Positions 11,116 to 22,596 of a stretch of DNA of 64,000 nucleotides are shown piece by piece. The stretch spans positions 10,350,689-10,414,688 of the forward strand of contig BTRK01000002.1 of the NCBI GenBank assembly GCA_036245805.1. Direction: 5' to 3'. Both the position numbers and the translations under genes were made by a program. The stretch is from Pristionchus mayeri. Its lineage: Eukaryota > Nematoda > Chromadorea > Rhabditida > Neodiplogasteridae. The notes under the pieces are model-generated. The model was not told the DNA's origin, did not search any database, and saw only the letters and a list, made by a program, of their open reading frames with translations. Positions within the stretch are counted from its first letter, which is position 1. Each line of letters starts with the position of its first letter.

Positions 11116-12640
11116 TGATAATCAACAGCCGCAATAACAAAGGTGTGGGATCGATTTTGAAAAAGTTCCTGGCACCCCCTAATTTTTGGGTCGAAAAATA
11201 AAGTTTCTCCAAAATAGATAAGATAAGATATTCTGGTGTATTTTTACTCGTAGAAACAGAATTTGACAACGAGAGGTCGAGAAAATGCGAAAGAAAGAAG
11301 TTATGCTCGAAAACCCGTATTTTTCGATCCAAAATGGCACATAAAGTGCCATAACTAATTTCAAAGAAATAAGAATTTGGGTGATTGGCATTTTTGGTAC
11401 CTGCATGTATTTGTGAAGCTTCCATATTTTTTACAGAATATTTTAAAAAAATATACTTTTCGACTTTTTCGAGCTTGAACCTGCCCAACCTGGGTCAAAC
11501 CACGAGTCAGCGAAATTACAATCTCGTACATGTGACGGCTTCTGCATTCAAGATTACAGAAAACATAACTAAATAGTCAAATCAAGTATAATAATCGTTA
11601 TTCAGCTTGTGGGAGCTTGAACAGGGTCGAAAATTTAAATCGGTAAAATTCGAAATCGAGAAATCGATTTTCAAATTTTACTGTAATGATCTGCTAGAAG
11701 ATATGTTGCTAGAGTATTTCGAGGCGCTGAATACGAACATTAATATTGCATTTCAACTAGATTCGATAGAAATGGCTGCAAAAAAAAGAAGTGGCTGCAA
11801 AAAACTAAAAACCGACTTTTTAGGACGAAAATGCTACAAATCACTAAATCAGGACATGTCAAATTTCACAATTCTTACAAAAAAGGTTTCAGATATTTAC
11901 TATTACTATTATGGATGCTACCATACTTCGATTGGTTACATTCGAAGAGGATATAATACCAAAATAATTATCCAATTTGTTTTGGTTGAGGACGAAATTT
12001 CGAATTTTACCATTTTCAATTTTCGACACCGTTCATGCTCCCACAAGCTGAACAACGATTATTATACTTGATTTGACTATTTAGTTATGTTCTCTGTAAT
12101 CTTGAATGCAGAAGCCGTCACAAATACCAGATTGTAATTTCGCTGACTCGTGGTTTGACCCAGGTTGAGCAGGTTCAAGCTCGAAAAAGTCGAAAGGAAT
12201 ATTTTTTAAATATTCTGTAAAAAATATAGAAGGTTCACAAATACATGCAGGTTCCAAAAATGTCAATCACCCAAACTTATATTTTTTGAAATTAGTTATG
12301 ACCCTTTATGTGCCATTTTGGATCGAAAAATACGGTTTTTCGAGCATAGCTTCTTCCTTTCGCATTTTCTCGACCTCTCGTTGTCAAATTCTGTTTCTAC
12401 GAGTAAAAATACACCAGAATATCTTTATCTTATCTATTTTGGAGAAACTTTATTTTTCGACCCCAAAATTAGGGGGTACCAGGAACTTTTTCAAAATCGA
12501 CCCCACACTTTTGTTATTGTGGCCGTTGATCATCACTCTGAACCTACACTTCAGAAAAAAAGTATGGGAATTATCGATATTTTCATCATCCGTGGACCCC
12601 TGAACAATCGTTACATTCTCCCGTAGAGGGTCTCTTAAAT
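11019..12640. mobile_element. Foldback element, arms about 640 bp
   Basis: Left arm about 11019-11665 and right arm about 11985-12640 are inverted copies with scattered differences, so they are older than the 3.1-kb triplication. Matching landmarks are gaaaatatcgataatt at 11068 and its complement near 12567, and gacggcttctgcattcaaga at 11537 and its complement near 12100. The 320-base loop is AT-rich. The open frame across the loop has no features of a real gene. Confidence 0.8.
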
Positions 12641-12661
12641 ACTGACAATACAAATGCACTA

Positions 12662-13088
12662 ATGCTCGATCAATGGGGGATCGCATGCCAGGGAAGTCAA
12701 TGTTATTGCAAGGGACCGAACAAGCAGTTCGTCAATCTTATGAGCACAGCGAACACTGTGAGCTATTGTATTACCTATATATTTACTAAGAACACATATG
12801 ACGGCGTATTCCTAAGGCACGGACAATTCGGGGTGGTCCTCGTTCAGCTATTTTTCGTAAATATGTTATTCGGAGTAGTTTCCAAGCTGATGACGATGGG
12901 AATATGCAATTTTCATAAATTGACTCTTATGGTGCAAATTAAATATATTTCAGCCCGTGAGCGGAGTGATTATCACATGCATGGATACAATGTGGACGCT
13001 AATGCTACCTTCAGGAGACTGGCATTATCCAATTGTATCATCTCTTGAAGGTTCGCAACTAGAGTTCGACACCAAACTCATTTTATGA
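12662..13088 (+). pseudogene. C-terminal exons of a Cys-rich secreted family protein (fragment)
   Basis: Piece 1 (12662-12757, donor gtgagc) reads ...GIACQGSQCYCKGPNKQF...; piece 2 (12954-13088, acceptor atttcag) reads PVSGVIITCMDTMWTLMLPS, continues GDWHYPIVSSLEG and ends at TGA. They join in phase 0. The layout C-x-C then C, a Trp pair and a polar tail resembles the last two exons of the gene at 57368-63105 (TAICDPKADSWTIVL...). The upstream exons are absent: the foldback element at 11019-12640 ends just before it. Likely the stranded 3' end of a gene. Confidence 0.4.
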
Positions 13089-13276
13089 ACTCAAACTCAT
13101 TTCTAACCAGTCGATCGTTCGCGACAGTTCGTAGAACGAAGAGGTGTCACTTCGCGACCTATGTTCGCAACCCTCCCATATTCTCTGTATTATTTGACGC
13201 TGTTGTTGACGCGGGTAGTATGCCAGACTTGGACCCCCCCAGTTCGAAGATCCACCAACACCAAGGGCGTTAAGAT

Positions 13277-13952
13277 GGGGGGCGGACCATCGCACAACGG
13301 ACAATCGCACAACGGATCACCATTCGCTGGAGCTTTGACCAAGTTACTTGCGAGTTGTTCCATTGTCATTAGTAGACCCTCTACTACAGCACCCTGATTA
13401 GATCTCCTAATTAGGCGGTCTTGAGTTTCTCTCTTCACCAATGTAAAATTGAGAATTTGAGTGGAAAATCATGGTTAGATAAACACAGAATGCCATACCA
13501 AAACAACACCCATGTTACTCGGTAAGAGTAGTTCATAGGCTAATATAATACCAAATGGTTACGGCAATTGGTGTTTATCTAACCTTGAATTTCTTACCAA
13601 ATTCACAATTTTAGACCATGAACGTTGGTGAAGAGTGAAACTCAAGACCGCCTAATTAGGAGATCTAATTAGGGTGATGTAGTAGAGGGTCTACTAATGA
13701 CAATGGAACAACTCGCAAGTAGCTTGGTCAAAGCTGTTTATCTAACCTTGAATTTCTTACCAAATTCACAATTTTAGACCATGAACGTTGGTGAAGAGTG
13801 AAACTCAAGACCGCCTAATTAGGAGATCTAATTAGGGTGATGTAGTAGAGGGTCTACTAATGACAATGGAACAACTCACAAGTAGCTTGGTCAAAGCTCC
13901 AGCGAACGGCGATCCGTTGTGCGATTGTCCGTTGTGCGATTGTCCGTCCCCC
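13277..13952. mobile_element. Foldback MITE with 8-bp target duplication GTTAAGAT
   Basis: Begins ggggggcggaccatcgcac and ends with the complementary cgattgtccgtccccc. The subterminal 16-mer cgcacaacggacaatc forms a repeated motif. It is flanked on both sides by gttaagat (13269-13276 and 13953-13960), an exact 8-bp duplication. The right arm contains a 163-bp tandem duplication (13573-13735 and 13736-13898). Long inverted arms, G-run ends and an 8-bp duplication suggest a MULE- or Merlin-like non-autonomous element; the superfamily is not proven. Relatives lie at 14986-15531 and 53395-53841. Confidence 0.85.
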
Positions 13953-14470
13953 GTTAAGATGCTAGCAGTGATTAAAAAAACGAGAAAAGCACATCACCTC
14001 GTGTACAACACGGGAGGTGTGCCGCATAGGTCGCTGACATGCAGACCGACATTTCCTCATCTCCGAATGCTCATTCTTTCTTTGGCTCAACTAGTGCGCC
14101 GGTGTAATAGCAATTTTTCTTTGTTGAATCTAACTGTTGTTAAATCTTAAAGGAGCATGCCAGACTGTCATACCGACTACTCATGCACATGCCGTGTGTC
14201 GAACTGGGGAGACCGGAAGGTTACAATATATTATTATATAATTATTTATGAAACACTGCCTTCCCGTGTTTGCTCAGATGTCGGTGAGCACCCTGGAAGA
14301 GGGGTTAATCAGGACGTCGTGTTACATACTTGTTATGTACCGGAATATTGCTTAAATAAGTGTATTAAACACGTTAATTACATTCAGTCCTTTTTGTTAG
14401 ATAATTTATTTTGCGAGTGTTGTGGAATGTTTTCGATTCGATGATATTGTGAAATGTCAAACGATTTCAG

Positions 14471-14631
14471 GCGACTACCTGTGCGGATCAAAGAAAATCC
14501 AAGTATGGGTTGATGCTGACAACAAAAGATGGACGTCTGATCTGAAATGCACGGAGAATGGATGGTACAAAGTGGAAGATGGCGTGCCTACTAAGCCTGT
14601 TTCAAAACCTGAATATGTTCGGTGTGAATAA
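14471..14631 (+). pseudogene. Last exon of a Cys-rich secreted family protein (fragment)
   Basis: After the acceptor acgatttcag the exon reads GDYLCGSKKIQVWVDADNKR, then SDLKCTENGWYKVEDG and VRCE before TAA. An AATAAA follows at about 14678. The C..W, CxxxGW and terminal C pattern parallels the last exon of the 57-63 kb gene. A possible small upstream piece near 14156-14218 (MPDCHTDYSCTCRVSNWGDR) could belong to it. The MITE at 13277-13952 separates it from the fragment at 12662-13088, so both may be debris of one locus or of two. Confidence 0.45.
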
Positions 14632-14985
14632 TCACTCGAATAAGGGTTCTCTCGTGTAATTCTAATCACAAATTCTGAATAAACAAATATCGGACGTGTG
14701 TGTTTGGAATAGACAATTCATAATACATAGATTGTTTTGCATACTGTAAATATGACTTTTGTGGTAAGAGAGGTAATAGTTTCTTAAAATAATGCGTTTT
14801 TTTCTCTCTAGAATTTCATCCAAGACAATCATTTTAAAGCGCAAATAAGTTATCATTCATGTTTGGTGAGAAGCCTTTAGTTGTGGATTCGAATGAACCT
14901 GAACACTTTTATTATTATTGATGTATGGATTCTTGAATTTATATTACAAATTGCACGATCTTCCAGAGAAATTATGGCATAAGCC

Positions 14986-15531
14986 GGGGGGGGGGGGGGG
15001 GGGGGTGGCATTTGCACAACGGACATTTGCACAACAATTCACCATTAATTTGCGAATGGAGGTAGCGACATGGGAGTTGCTTCATTGTAACCACTATGTG
15101 CTGCCCTACATTTGCATATACAAATCTTGTTACCAGGCGAACTTGAGTTTCACTCCATATCTATGTATAGGGGTTCATGGTCCAAAAGTGAGAATTATAG
15201 TGAAAAATCATAGTTAGATAAACCCCAAATACCGTGACTAATCGTTATTCAAGAGCATCATTAACTACTGTAACCCAGTAACACGGCTATCGACTTGTCA
15301 CTGTATTTTGGGTTTATCTAACCATGATTTGTCACTCAAATTCTCAATTTTTGACCCTATACATAGATATGGAGTGAAACTCAAGTTCGCCTGGTAGCAA
15401 GATTTGCATATGCAAATGTAGGGCAGCACATACTGGTTACAAGGAAGCAACTCCCACGTCGCTACCTCCATTCGCAAATTAATGGTGAATTGTTGTGCAA
15501 ATGTCCGTTGTGCAAATGTCACCCCCCCCCC
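14986..15531. mobile_element. Foldback MITE with 8-bp target duplication CATAAGCC
   Basis: A run of about 20 G then tggcatttgcacaacggaca at the left and the complementary end with a C run at the right. It is flanked by cataagcc at 14978-14985 and 15532-15539. Arms of about 220 bp. The inner parts (gttagataaac, gtaaccagtatgtgct-like words, ctcaagttcgcc) are shared with the MITEs at 13277 and 53395, so the three form one family. Confidence 0.85.
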
Positions 15532-15539
15532 CATAAGCC

Positions 15540-16049
15540 GTCATTCAATTGTCACCTCCCGCTTATACTATTCATCGTCTCACTCCACTCCAGTATGATC
15601 CGAAATCATCATAGTCTGTGTCCTGAATAGTTTTTATCAAATCGAGCTAATTTAGGCGGGGTAAATATCACAACATAATCTCATCTACGGAATAATGCAA
15701 TTGAAGCGGGGCATCTCACCGCATTATGGATTTGTCCAGGAGGATTTGTGCCTATTTTGATTGGTTCCTGAACATTGATTGAAGTAATAAATGACCAAAG
15801 AAGCGTATAGCCGTAACGTATTGCGATATTTCCGATGAAAGCAGTATCGAAATCACGTTTAGCAACACTGGTTGTCTCATCCTCCTCCATCCCGATCCAT
15901 CCCGATCCATTCCTTGACTGTATGCCGGCCGTCTTCGAAGATATTGGCAGTCACCAAGGAGAAGAGGAAGTGAACGAGGAGAATGCGCATCGAGAAGATT
16001 TTGAGAAGAGAATGGAGGAGAATAAGAATGGGCCTCTTTTTAATCAGAT
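15540..16049 (+). other. No firm gene; acidic open frame
   Basis: A frame from 15835 to 16068 contains an acidic stretch (EEEVNEENAHREDFEKRMEE) after a repeated PIHPDP-like word, but no start context, splice partners or homology are visible. It runs into the LINE insertion that follows. Confidence 0.25.
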
Positions 16050-16062
16050 AGATGCATTTGAT

Positions 16063-16606
16063 AGATAGATGAATCGGCGCAGCATGGAGATCAATCAATA
16101 AGTTTCAAGAATTCATGACCAGTCGAGGCGTTGAAATGGCATTGAAAACGAAAGTCTTCCGCATGTGTATCGAACCGAGTTTTCTTTACGGAAGCGAAGT
16201 TTGGAGCGCAACGAAATCCGAACGGAAAAGACTGATTGTTACGCAAAGATCTATGATGAGGAAGATGGCGGGCGTGACTAGAATGGACAGAAAGACAAAT
16301 GATTGGTTAAAAATGAAAGTGCCCTTGGAAGACATTAGAGTGAGGGCAATGCTTAGAAAGTGGAACTGGGCGAAGAGGATAGCAACGCTGGATGATGAGA
16401 GATGGACTGGCCGAATTCTCAATTGGACGCCGTGGGACAGATTTCGATCTCCTGGGCGACCAAAGATAAGATGGAGAGACGAGTTTGTGAAGGTATTAGG
16501 AGTGACATGGGCAGACAATTGCCGAAGAGACCCCAATCAATGGAAATACCGATCCTTTCAACAGGCTGCAGCCCTGAGGCTTGAATAAATATTGATATTG
16601 ATATTG
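16063..16606 (+). mobile_element. 5'-truncated LINE fragment with 13-bp target duplication
   Basis: Related to the copy at 310-799. The frame opens near 16075 with AAWRSINKFQEFM and continues through MALKTKVFRMCIEPSFLYGS, RMMRKMAGVTRMDR-like and GRPKIRWRDEF to a stop at 16586. It then has a tail of two to three copies of attgat. The flanks repeat agatgcatttgat exactly (16050-16062 and 16607-16619), so this is a defined 544-bp insertion made by target-primed reverse transcription. The catalytic RT core is missing. The frame is intact over the retained part, so the insertion is fairly young. Confidence 0.85.
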
Positions 16607-17044
16607 AGATGCATTTGATCGTTTCTCCAATAGGAAAATCTCTGATGAGGAGTAAGAAGACCAATTACATCAAAAGGTGACGATTGAGACCATTTCACCG
16701 ATTTTTTTCAATTGGATTGCAACGTTTTATTTCATTCGATTCATCTTTGAGTTAAAGGTTTCACCGTATAGGTTTCACCGTATAGATACTGTCCATAGTA
16801 GTGTAAATTGGGTGAATCAAGAATAAAGAAGCGCTCTCGTTGTTGTTCTAACAAGTATGTGACTGTGAGAGCGAGAAGTGATGTGTTTTTCTCACTCTCG
16901 TCCTAAGTGTAGCATCGTGAGATCCCCTAGTCACTTTTGCCCCCTCTCCCACTGAGAGAGGCCTCCGATAAATGAGATTGTCGCTGTATGTACAGGTGTG
17001 GATCAACATTATTTCACAATCATCAGACCGTTTTCTCTATATGA

Positions 17045-18566
17045 GCCCTTATCGCAGAGGTAAACTTGAATCTAGCATTTTTTACCGAAATGGTGTCAGC
17101 TACGTTCGTTTCGGCTAGACTCCCTACTTCTCAGCCTGTGGAATATCATGAATTCACCCACTTGCACAGCTACAATAAAGAATAAGCAGACTACGATGAT
17201 ACAACTGACAGAAGAGAACTGAGCAGAGGCCGTACATCCAAAAATAAATTTCTGATTTTATGATATCCCTAGGAGCAACTTTTCACGTAGGGTTCGAAAA
17301 TCGACCTTAGAAAGCCGTATCTCTCACTCCTAATTTCGTGTGATGCGCTGAAGTTGGGCGGTCATTTTTTGAAAGTCGAGAACGGTGCTTCCCTGCCCCA
17401 CAAACATATACTAATTCTGAAATATCCTGACGAAAGAATTGTTTTTGCTGTTGGAGGTGAAAAGCTAACTATCTTGCGAAAAAAAATTTACCCATTTGAT
17501 ATCTCAAAACTGTCGTCCTGAAAATTTTTTTCGGGGGATGTAGTTTTTTAACTAAGTGCATTAGATTCTACGCAAAAAGTTACCCCTAGGGCCACTTTTT
17601 CGTGGAAAAAACCGTCGTACGATGAGGTCTGCTGAATCACGGAAAAGTCAAAGTGTTCATTTTTTCCCAAATATCTGTGTTTTTCAGCCGATCCATTGCG
17701 AATTCTATTCAATTTAAATCAGTTTATTACAGCACTAGGATAGGGCAAAAATAACATACACAAACTATTGGCATTAACTCGATTTCAAAAAAAACTAATC
17801 TCTTAACCTCGATTAGTCGCATGTTTAGGCGCATCCAACTTTCCATTTTCGGTGCATATTCCCGATTGTTTTGGACAATTTAGTAGTAGGCGAAATTGTG
17901 TGCAAGAAATTGTTGAAGAGTGGGTCATCATCAATTCGGAAGTTAGAAAAATCTTCATTCGAATATGCGGCAATGAGGGGTTCTGATAAAAACAAAATAA
18001 GAAATTGAACGAAAAAGTGGCCCTAGGGGTAACTTTTTGCGTAGAATCTAATGCACTTAGTTAAAAAAACTACATCCCCCGAAAAATTTTTAAGGGCAAC
18101 AGTTTTGAGATATCAAATGGGTAAAAAATTTTCGCAAGATAGTTAGCTTTTCACCTCCAACAGCAAAAACACTGCTTTCGTCAAGATATTTCAGAATTAG
18201 TATATGTTTGTGGAGTTGGGAAGCACCGTTCTCGACTTTCAAAAAATGACCGCCCAACTTCAGCGCATCACACGAAATTAGGAGTGAGAGATACGGCTTT
18301 CTAAGGTCGATTTTCGAACCCTACGTGAAAAGTTACTCCTAGGGATATCTTAAAATCAGAAATTTATTTTTGGATGTACGGCCTCTGCTCAGTTCTCTTC
18401 TGTCAGTTGTATCATCGTAGTCTGCTTATTCTTTATTGTAGCTGTGCAAGTGGGTGAATTCAAGATATTCCACAGGCTGAGAAGTAGGGAGTCTAGCCGA
18501 AACGAACGTAGCTGACACCATTTCGGTAAAAAATGCTAGATTCAAGTTTACCTCTGCGATAAGGGC
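17045..18566. repeat. Palindrome with 560-bp arms
   Basis: Left arm 17045-17605 and right arm 18007-18566 (positions sum to 35611), with a loop of about 400 bases. Termini read gcccttatcgcagagg and its complement. The arms differ at scattered positions. No coding content was recognised in arms or loop, and no convincing target duplication. Confidence 0.85.
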
Positions 18567-19319
18567 AACATATCGGCATTAGGGAAGATGAGAACCATTG
18601 CGAAATGTCACCTTTGATGTATCAGAAGCGGCATCACTCAATGGATCTCATCCGGCCAAGTGCTAAGATATCGCGCCATCTTAATTGATCGAATTTATCC
18701 GAATACATCTACGCATTCATTCAGATTCGGTTCACGAATCATTCTGTGACTATTATTTTTTTTTATTACTCATGCGAATCAGACTTTCTTTTTTTTCACT
18801 TTCAGCAGCGAAGAGCGCGAAGAATGATGCATATGAGCACTGTTACTTCTTATTATTACTTGTTTCATAAATGAACGGCTTCTATGATCTTACGAAAATT
18901 GTTATAATATTCAGCTTCACTTTCCAAAAAAATTTGACTGATCTTTGAGTTAGGGAGTGTAAATGGGAGTGTGGCTCCTCAGCGTGTTTCGACAATAATG
19001 GGCCGATTGGTTCGCTGACGAACTCAGCAGTTCGAAGTTCATTACACATTCAGACTAAATGACCACTCGAAAGGAAATCGTGGCTGCATTGAGCGCGAGC
19101 CTGGAATTTGGAGGCACCTTTGTAACGGAGATGCGGAAATCTACATAGAGGAAAATGAACTTGCACGAATAGAGAAAGGACGCCCCGAACGTTTCGCTAC
19201 ACTTTGCTAAATGCCAGATATAGTTTTTGCGGATAACTAAAGTACAATTTTTAACGTTAAATAAAATTTATTTAAACAATACGCATCATGAAATACTGGC
19301 TTTTGAATTGATAAATTAT
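18567..19319. other. No gene recognised
   Basis: AT-rich intergenic DNA downstream (3') of the F-box gene. I could not support any exon here. Confidence 0.4.
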
Positions 19320-20585
19320 TCACGTATTATTCGTAAGTGTTAATGCAAACAGAGTGTTCGGGTCAGAATTATTGTGTAGTCTGTATTCGACGGTGACGCC
19401 AGATCTAATCCAGACGGACGCCGCCAGAATATATCCAGTAGAGTTTTCCGTAAAACTCGACTTGTCCAGCTTACTTTTCCATTGCAAAACTTCACCGATT
19501 GAGATTAGGCACCTAACTCGTTTGTCCTTTTCCGAACTGGCAAGCGACTAAAATGTGAGAAAAATTTCGATTCTTGAATGGTAACGAACTTGAATCACTT
19601 CGGAAAGTGCAGATGCGGTGATAGAAGTTGGAGCATGGAGAAAAGTCAAGGTCGATGTTTTTACCAGTTTTACAAAAATTTGATCGTCTATGAGCGGTTG
19701 CAAGGACTGAAATGCATTAGCGTATTACGAATTAATAACCTGGAAAGATGAGTAGTACTCCGAATTACATTTACACTAATAATTTCCGTATACTACTCAC
19801 CGTCGAGTCAATGTATAATTCCTTAACCGGTGGTAAGCCCATGAGTACGTTCTTAGCACTGTCGACTTGCTCGCTCAGATTCCTCCATGTTATGCTGACG
19901 GCTTCAAGTCGTTTTATGCGAAGACAAATGTCATTCAACAACCTTAACATGTTTATTATCGTTTTTTTTCACGCAGCACCACTTACTTTCCTGAATAGTC
20001 GTCATCGAATACGGCATGCAGCGAGCGAATATGGAGCAATTCAAACACTCCCTTGAGCAAATATTCGATATTGTAGTCAATGTTTCCCTGCAGTTTAAGG
20101 TAGAAAATGACAACAATTAAATGCGCTTGGTAAACCTCAATGTCGAGAGTGTCTACATAAGCATTATCGAAAAACGAAGCTATTCCCTTCGCTGGTGAGT
20201 TAAAGTTAATGAGGTAGTCATTGTCATCGGTCATCGCTTTGATCCAATTTGTTCCGATCTAGAATTGATTCGGATTCTCTCAGAAGTAGAGTTGTGAAAA
20301 TTTGAGGGTTCTAATGTTCGTCATACCGCTCGATAGTACATCACTTGTGCAAAACGACGGAACCCGGCATTCGTCTCTAGTTCATACAGCCGTGTATTTG
20401 TCCATCTCCGGCTGTTTCGGTCATCCAAAGGCTGTTTTCTAATTATATTTTCGACTAATTCATTGGGCAAATGGAGAAGCGGGAACTGAAATATCAAAAT
20501 TAAGTGTAATATTAAGCTATTGGTGTCTCACCATATCGGAAAGCTGCTTCTCTCGTTCGGTGTTGAAACGTCGAAGTACACCTTG
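19320..20585 (-). CDS. F-box protein
   Basis: Six phase-compatible exons: 20532-20585, 20327-20485, 19987-20258, 19801-19942, 19590-19706 and 19320-19547. The second reads FPLLHLPNELVENIIRKQPL, an F-box core (L-x-LP-x-E-x-x-x-x-I) that would bind Skp1 and place the protein in an SCF ubiquitin ligase. The remaining 250 residues are non-repetitive, with stretches such as AKGIASFFDNAYVDTLDIEV and KNVLMGLPPVKELYID, like the substrate-side half of the large nematode F-box families. Introns are 45-155 bases. Exon 1 as given lacks a Met. A possible start exon is MDVNSET at 20986-21006 (donor gtgaaa), inside the neighbouring palindrome arm. One donor (after 19590) is a weak gttcgt. Stop TGA at 19320-19322. 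Confidence 0.75.
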
Positions 20586-21276
20586 CTAAAGCCCTGTTTT
20601 GTGCACCCAAATCGAAGCGAACCAGAAATATGAAAAGTGGAAATAAAAGAAGAATTGATATATGTACATGTATGTAGATGATGTGACTAATAGGTACTAA
20701 TCAATTCAGATAACACAAAAATAAGTAGTTTATTCTTGTGAACTTTAAACGAACTATTCCAAGATATGGCAGGAACATCGAAAGCTGAACAACGTATTAA
20801 CAGTGGAAGAAAAGAAAGGAAAGAATGCATCGTCTAATGTTGGTGAAAACCGAAAAATGAAATCGAAAAATGAAAATTGAGATAAAAGATCAGAATTGAT
20901 TTTTTCCGCATGGAAAACTTGATGACAGCTGCATTCAACTAGTTTCCAATTGAAGAACTGGTAAGAGAGATTAGCTTTCTTTCACTGTCTCGCTGTTTAC
21001 GTCCATGTTTAGGGTTTCCCTTTTCAGGCTTTGGGGGCCCGATTTTTGGGCTCCTGTCGCTCGGAATGATTTGCCATTTCTTTCCCTGAAACATACCAAA
21101 TAATCAAATATCCAAAAGGGGAAAGCCTTGCCATTTTTAGCGACCTCAATTAGTACTGTAGGAGATAACGCGTCTCCCTTTGTATTTCCATCGATTTCAT
21201 TTAGTTAGTGTGTTACGTAACATATTCCTTGAATCAAATTTGGTGATTAGCTATAATAATAATAATAAATATTTAG

Positions 21277-22275
21277 ATGACATCACTAGCCGAGTTAGCG
21301 GCGGAATTGCAAAAGAAGGGATGCGATTTGGAGACAATCTCACGCGCCATTAGAGATGTAAGTTCTATTAGTTGGGCTGTATTTTTCATTTCATATTCGA
21401 GAAGTATCAGGTTGGTGCAAAAGTTTCGCTTCAAAATTAATTCCTTGTCCTATATTTTGCGTCGATCTTGAGCAGCTTTGATATGGGTTTTCTATAATAT
21501 TAAGGGATGTATACTGCACACATCGCCTAATATAATAAAGAGTCATTGTTCCTCTCAGAGCCAAACTTTATAATGTGCTGATCTCGAAATTTGATCGAAA
21601 ATTGATCTTTTCATCCTCGTAAGTTTTCCACGAGATTGCGAAACTAGATACCATTTCAAATGTTCGGTGGAAGCAACAACCGATATGTATTAGTTTTTCA
21701 AAAGATAAATTTTATGATAGTTTTTGTCTAATACCCGAAAAATTAAAAAAAACGGATATTTTGCTATTTGTCGGTTATAAATATTTTTTCCGACGGTGGA
21801 CGTACGATCGGTTCTATAAAACCAATGGTCGTGGTACACAAAAAATGTTCCAAATAATGCCTGAGTAGTGACATGTTTATGAGAAAACTTGAAAAATCCC
21901 TTGAAGCGAAACTTTTGCACCAACCTAATATTATGAGTAAATTGTTCCAAAATCTCCCTTCAACTCAAAATAACGATTTCTAGAATACCCGAAGGATCTC
22001 TGTATGCAAATTACAGATTACTTCTTACTTCTTACTAACTGTTTATTAATTACTGATTCGTTAATTGCAGGCGCAGTCTCCTGTCTGTGTCTATACCGCA
22101 CTGCAAAACATCATTTACTACATGCTGATGGTCGTTCTGACCGACTGCGCTATGTATGTGCGTATTTTCTCAGTATGAAAATTACATTTTACACATATTT
22201 TTCAAATTTTAAATGAATGATACAATAATTCAGCATCGGAAAGGTCACGAAGAATGGATCAGACGTGCCGTTCAT
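21277..22275 (+). CDS. Small membrane protein, partial gene (left arm)
   Basis: Three phase-compatible exons. 21277-21357 reads MTSLAELAAELQKKGCDLET plus ISRAIRD, starting directly after the acceptor atatttag; donor gtaagt. 22071-22153 reads AQSPVCVYTALQNIIYYMLM plus VVLTDCA, a likely membrane helix. 22234-22275 reads IIGKVTKNGSDVPF. A fourth piece after 22344 contains a hydrophobic reading but its phase does not fit, and the coding sequence then runs into the palindrome loop. I do not recognise the family. Intron 1 carries the MITE at 21407-21928. Confidence 0.5.
21407..21928. mobile_element. Mariner-type MITE (left arm copy)
   Basis: 522 bp between TA dinucleotides (21405-21406 and 21929-21930). 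The inverted termini read caggttggtgcaaaagtttc, close to the common mariner end TTAGGTTGGTGCAAAAGT. No transposase is left. Confidence 0.8.
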
Positions 22276-22448
22276 GTGAGCAATTTTCATGAAAAGTCTT
22301 CTTTTTGAAAATTCGGAACGATAATATTTACCCATACGATTTAGTTTATCCAAGCGGAGATGATTTTGCATCATGGAATCTGTACCTTTTGGACGCTGGT
22401 GGAAGGAAACAGGTTCATGCTAACCGTTAATCTCTGCATTGACTTCTA

Positions 22449-22501
22449 CAATTTGTGGGGGCGCCCCCACAAATTGTCCACAATTTGTGGGGGCGCCCCC
22501 A
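22449..22501. repeat. GC-rich micro-palindromes in the palindrome loop
   Basis: caatttgtgggggc followed by its complement gcccccacaaattg is a perfect 28-base palindrome without loop. After tcca most of it is repeated (22481-22501). It marks the turning point of the 1.5-kb arms. Confidence 0.9.
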
Positions 22502-22596
22502 TGCAAAATCATCTCCGCTTGGATAAACTAAATCGTATGGGTAAATATTATCGTTCCGAATTTTCAAAAAGAAAACTTTTCATGAAAATTGCTCAC

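Noticed and set aside
11607..12071. 154-codon open frame
   Set aside because: It spans the loop of a foldback element, is low-complexity and AT-driven, and shows no motif.
14986..15005. Poly-G runs (also at 32180 and 53395) as possible quadruplex or assembly padding
   Set aside because: Two of them form the termini of inverted-repeat elements with complementary C runs at the other end, so they are element ends; their exact length is unreliable.
21690..21950. Open frame over the mariner-type MITE
   Set aside because: It runs through the element terminus and has no transposase motif.
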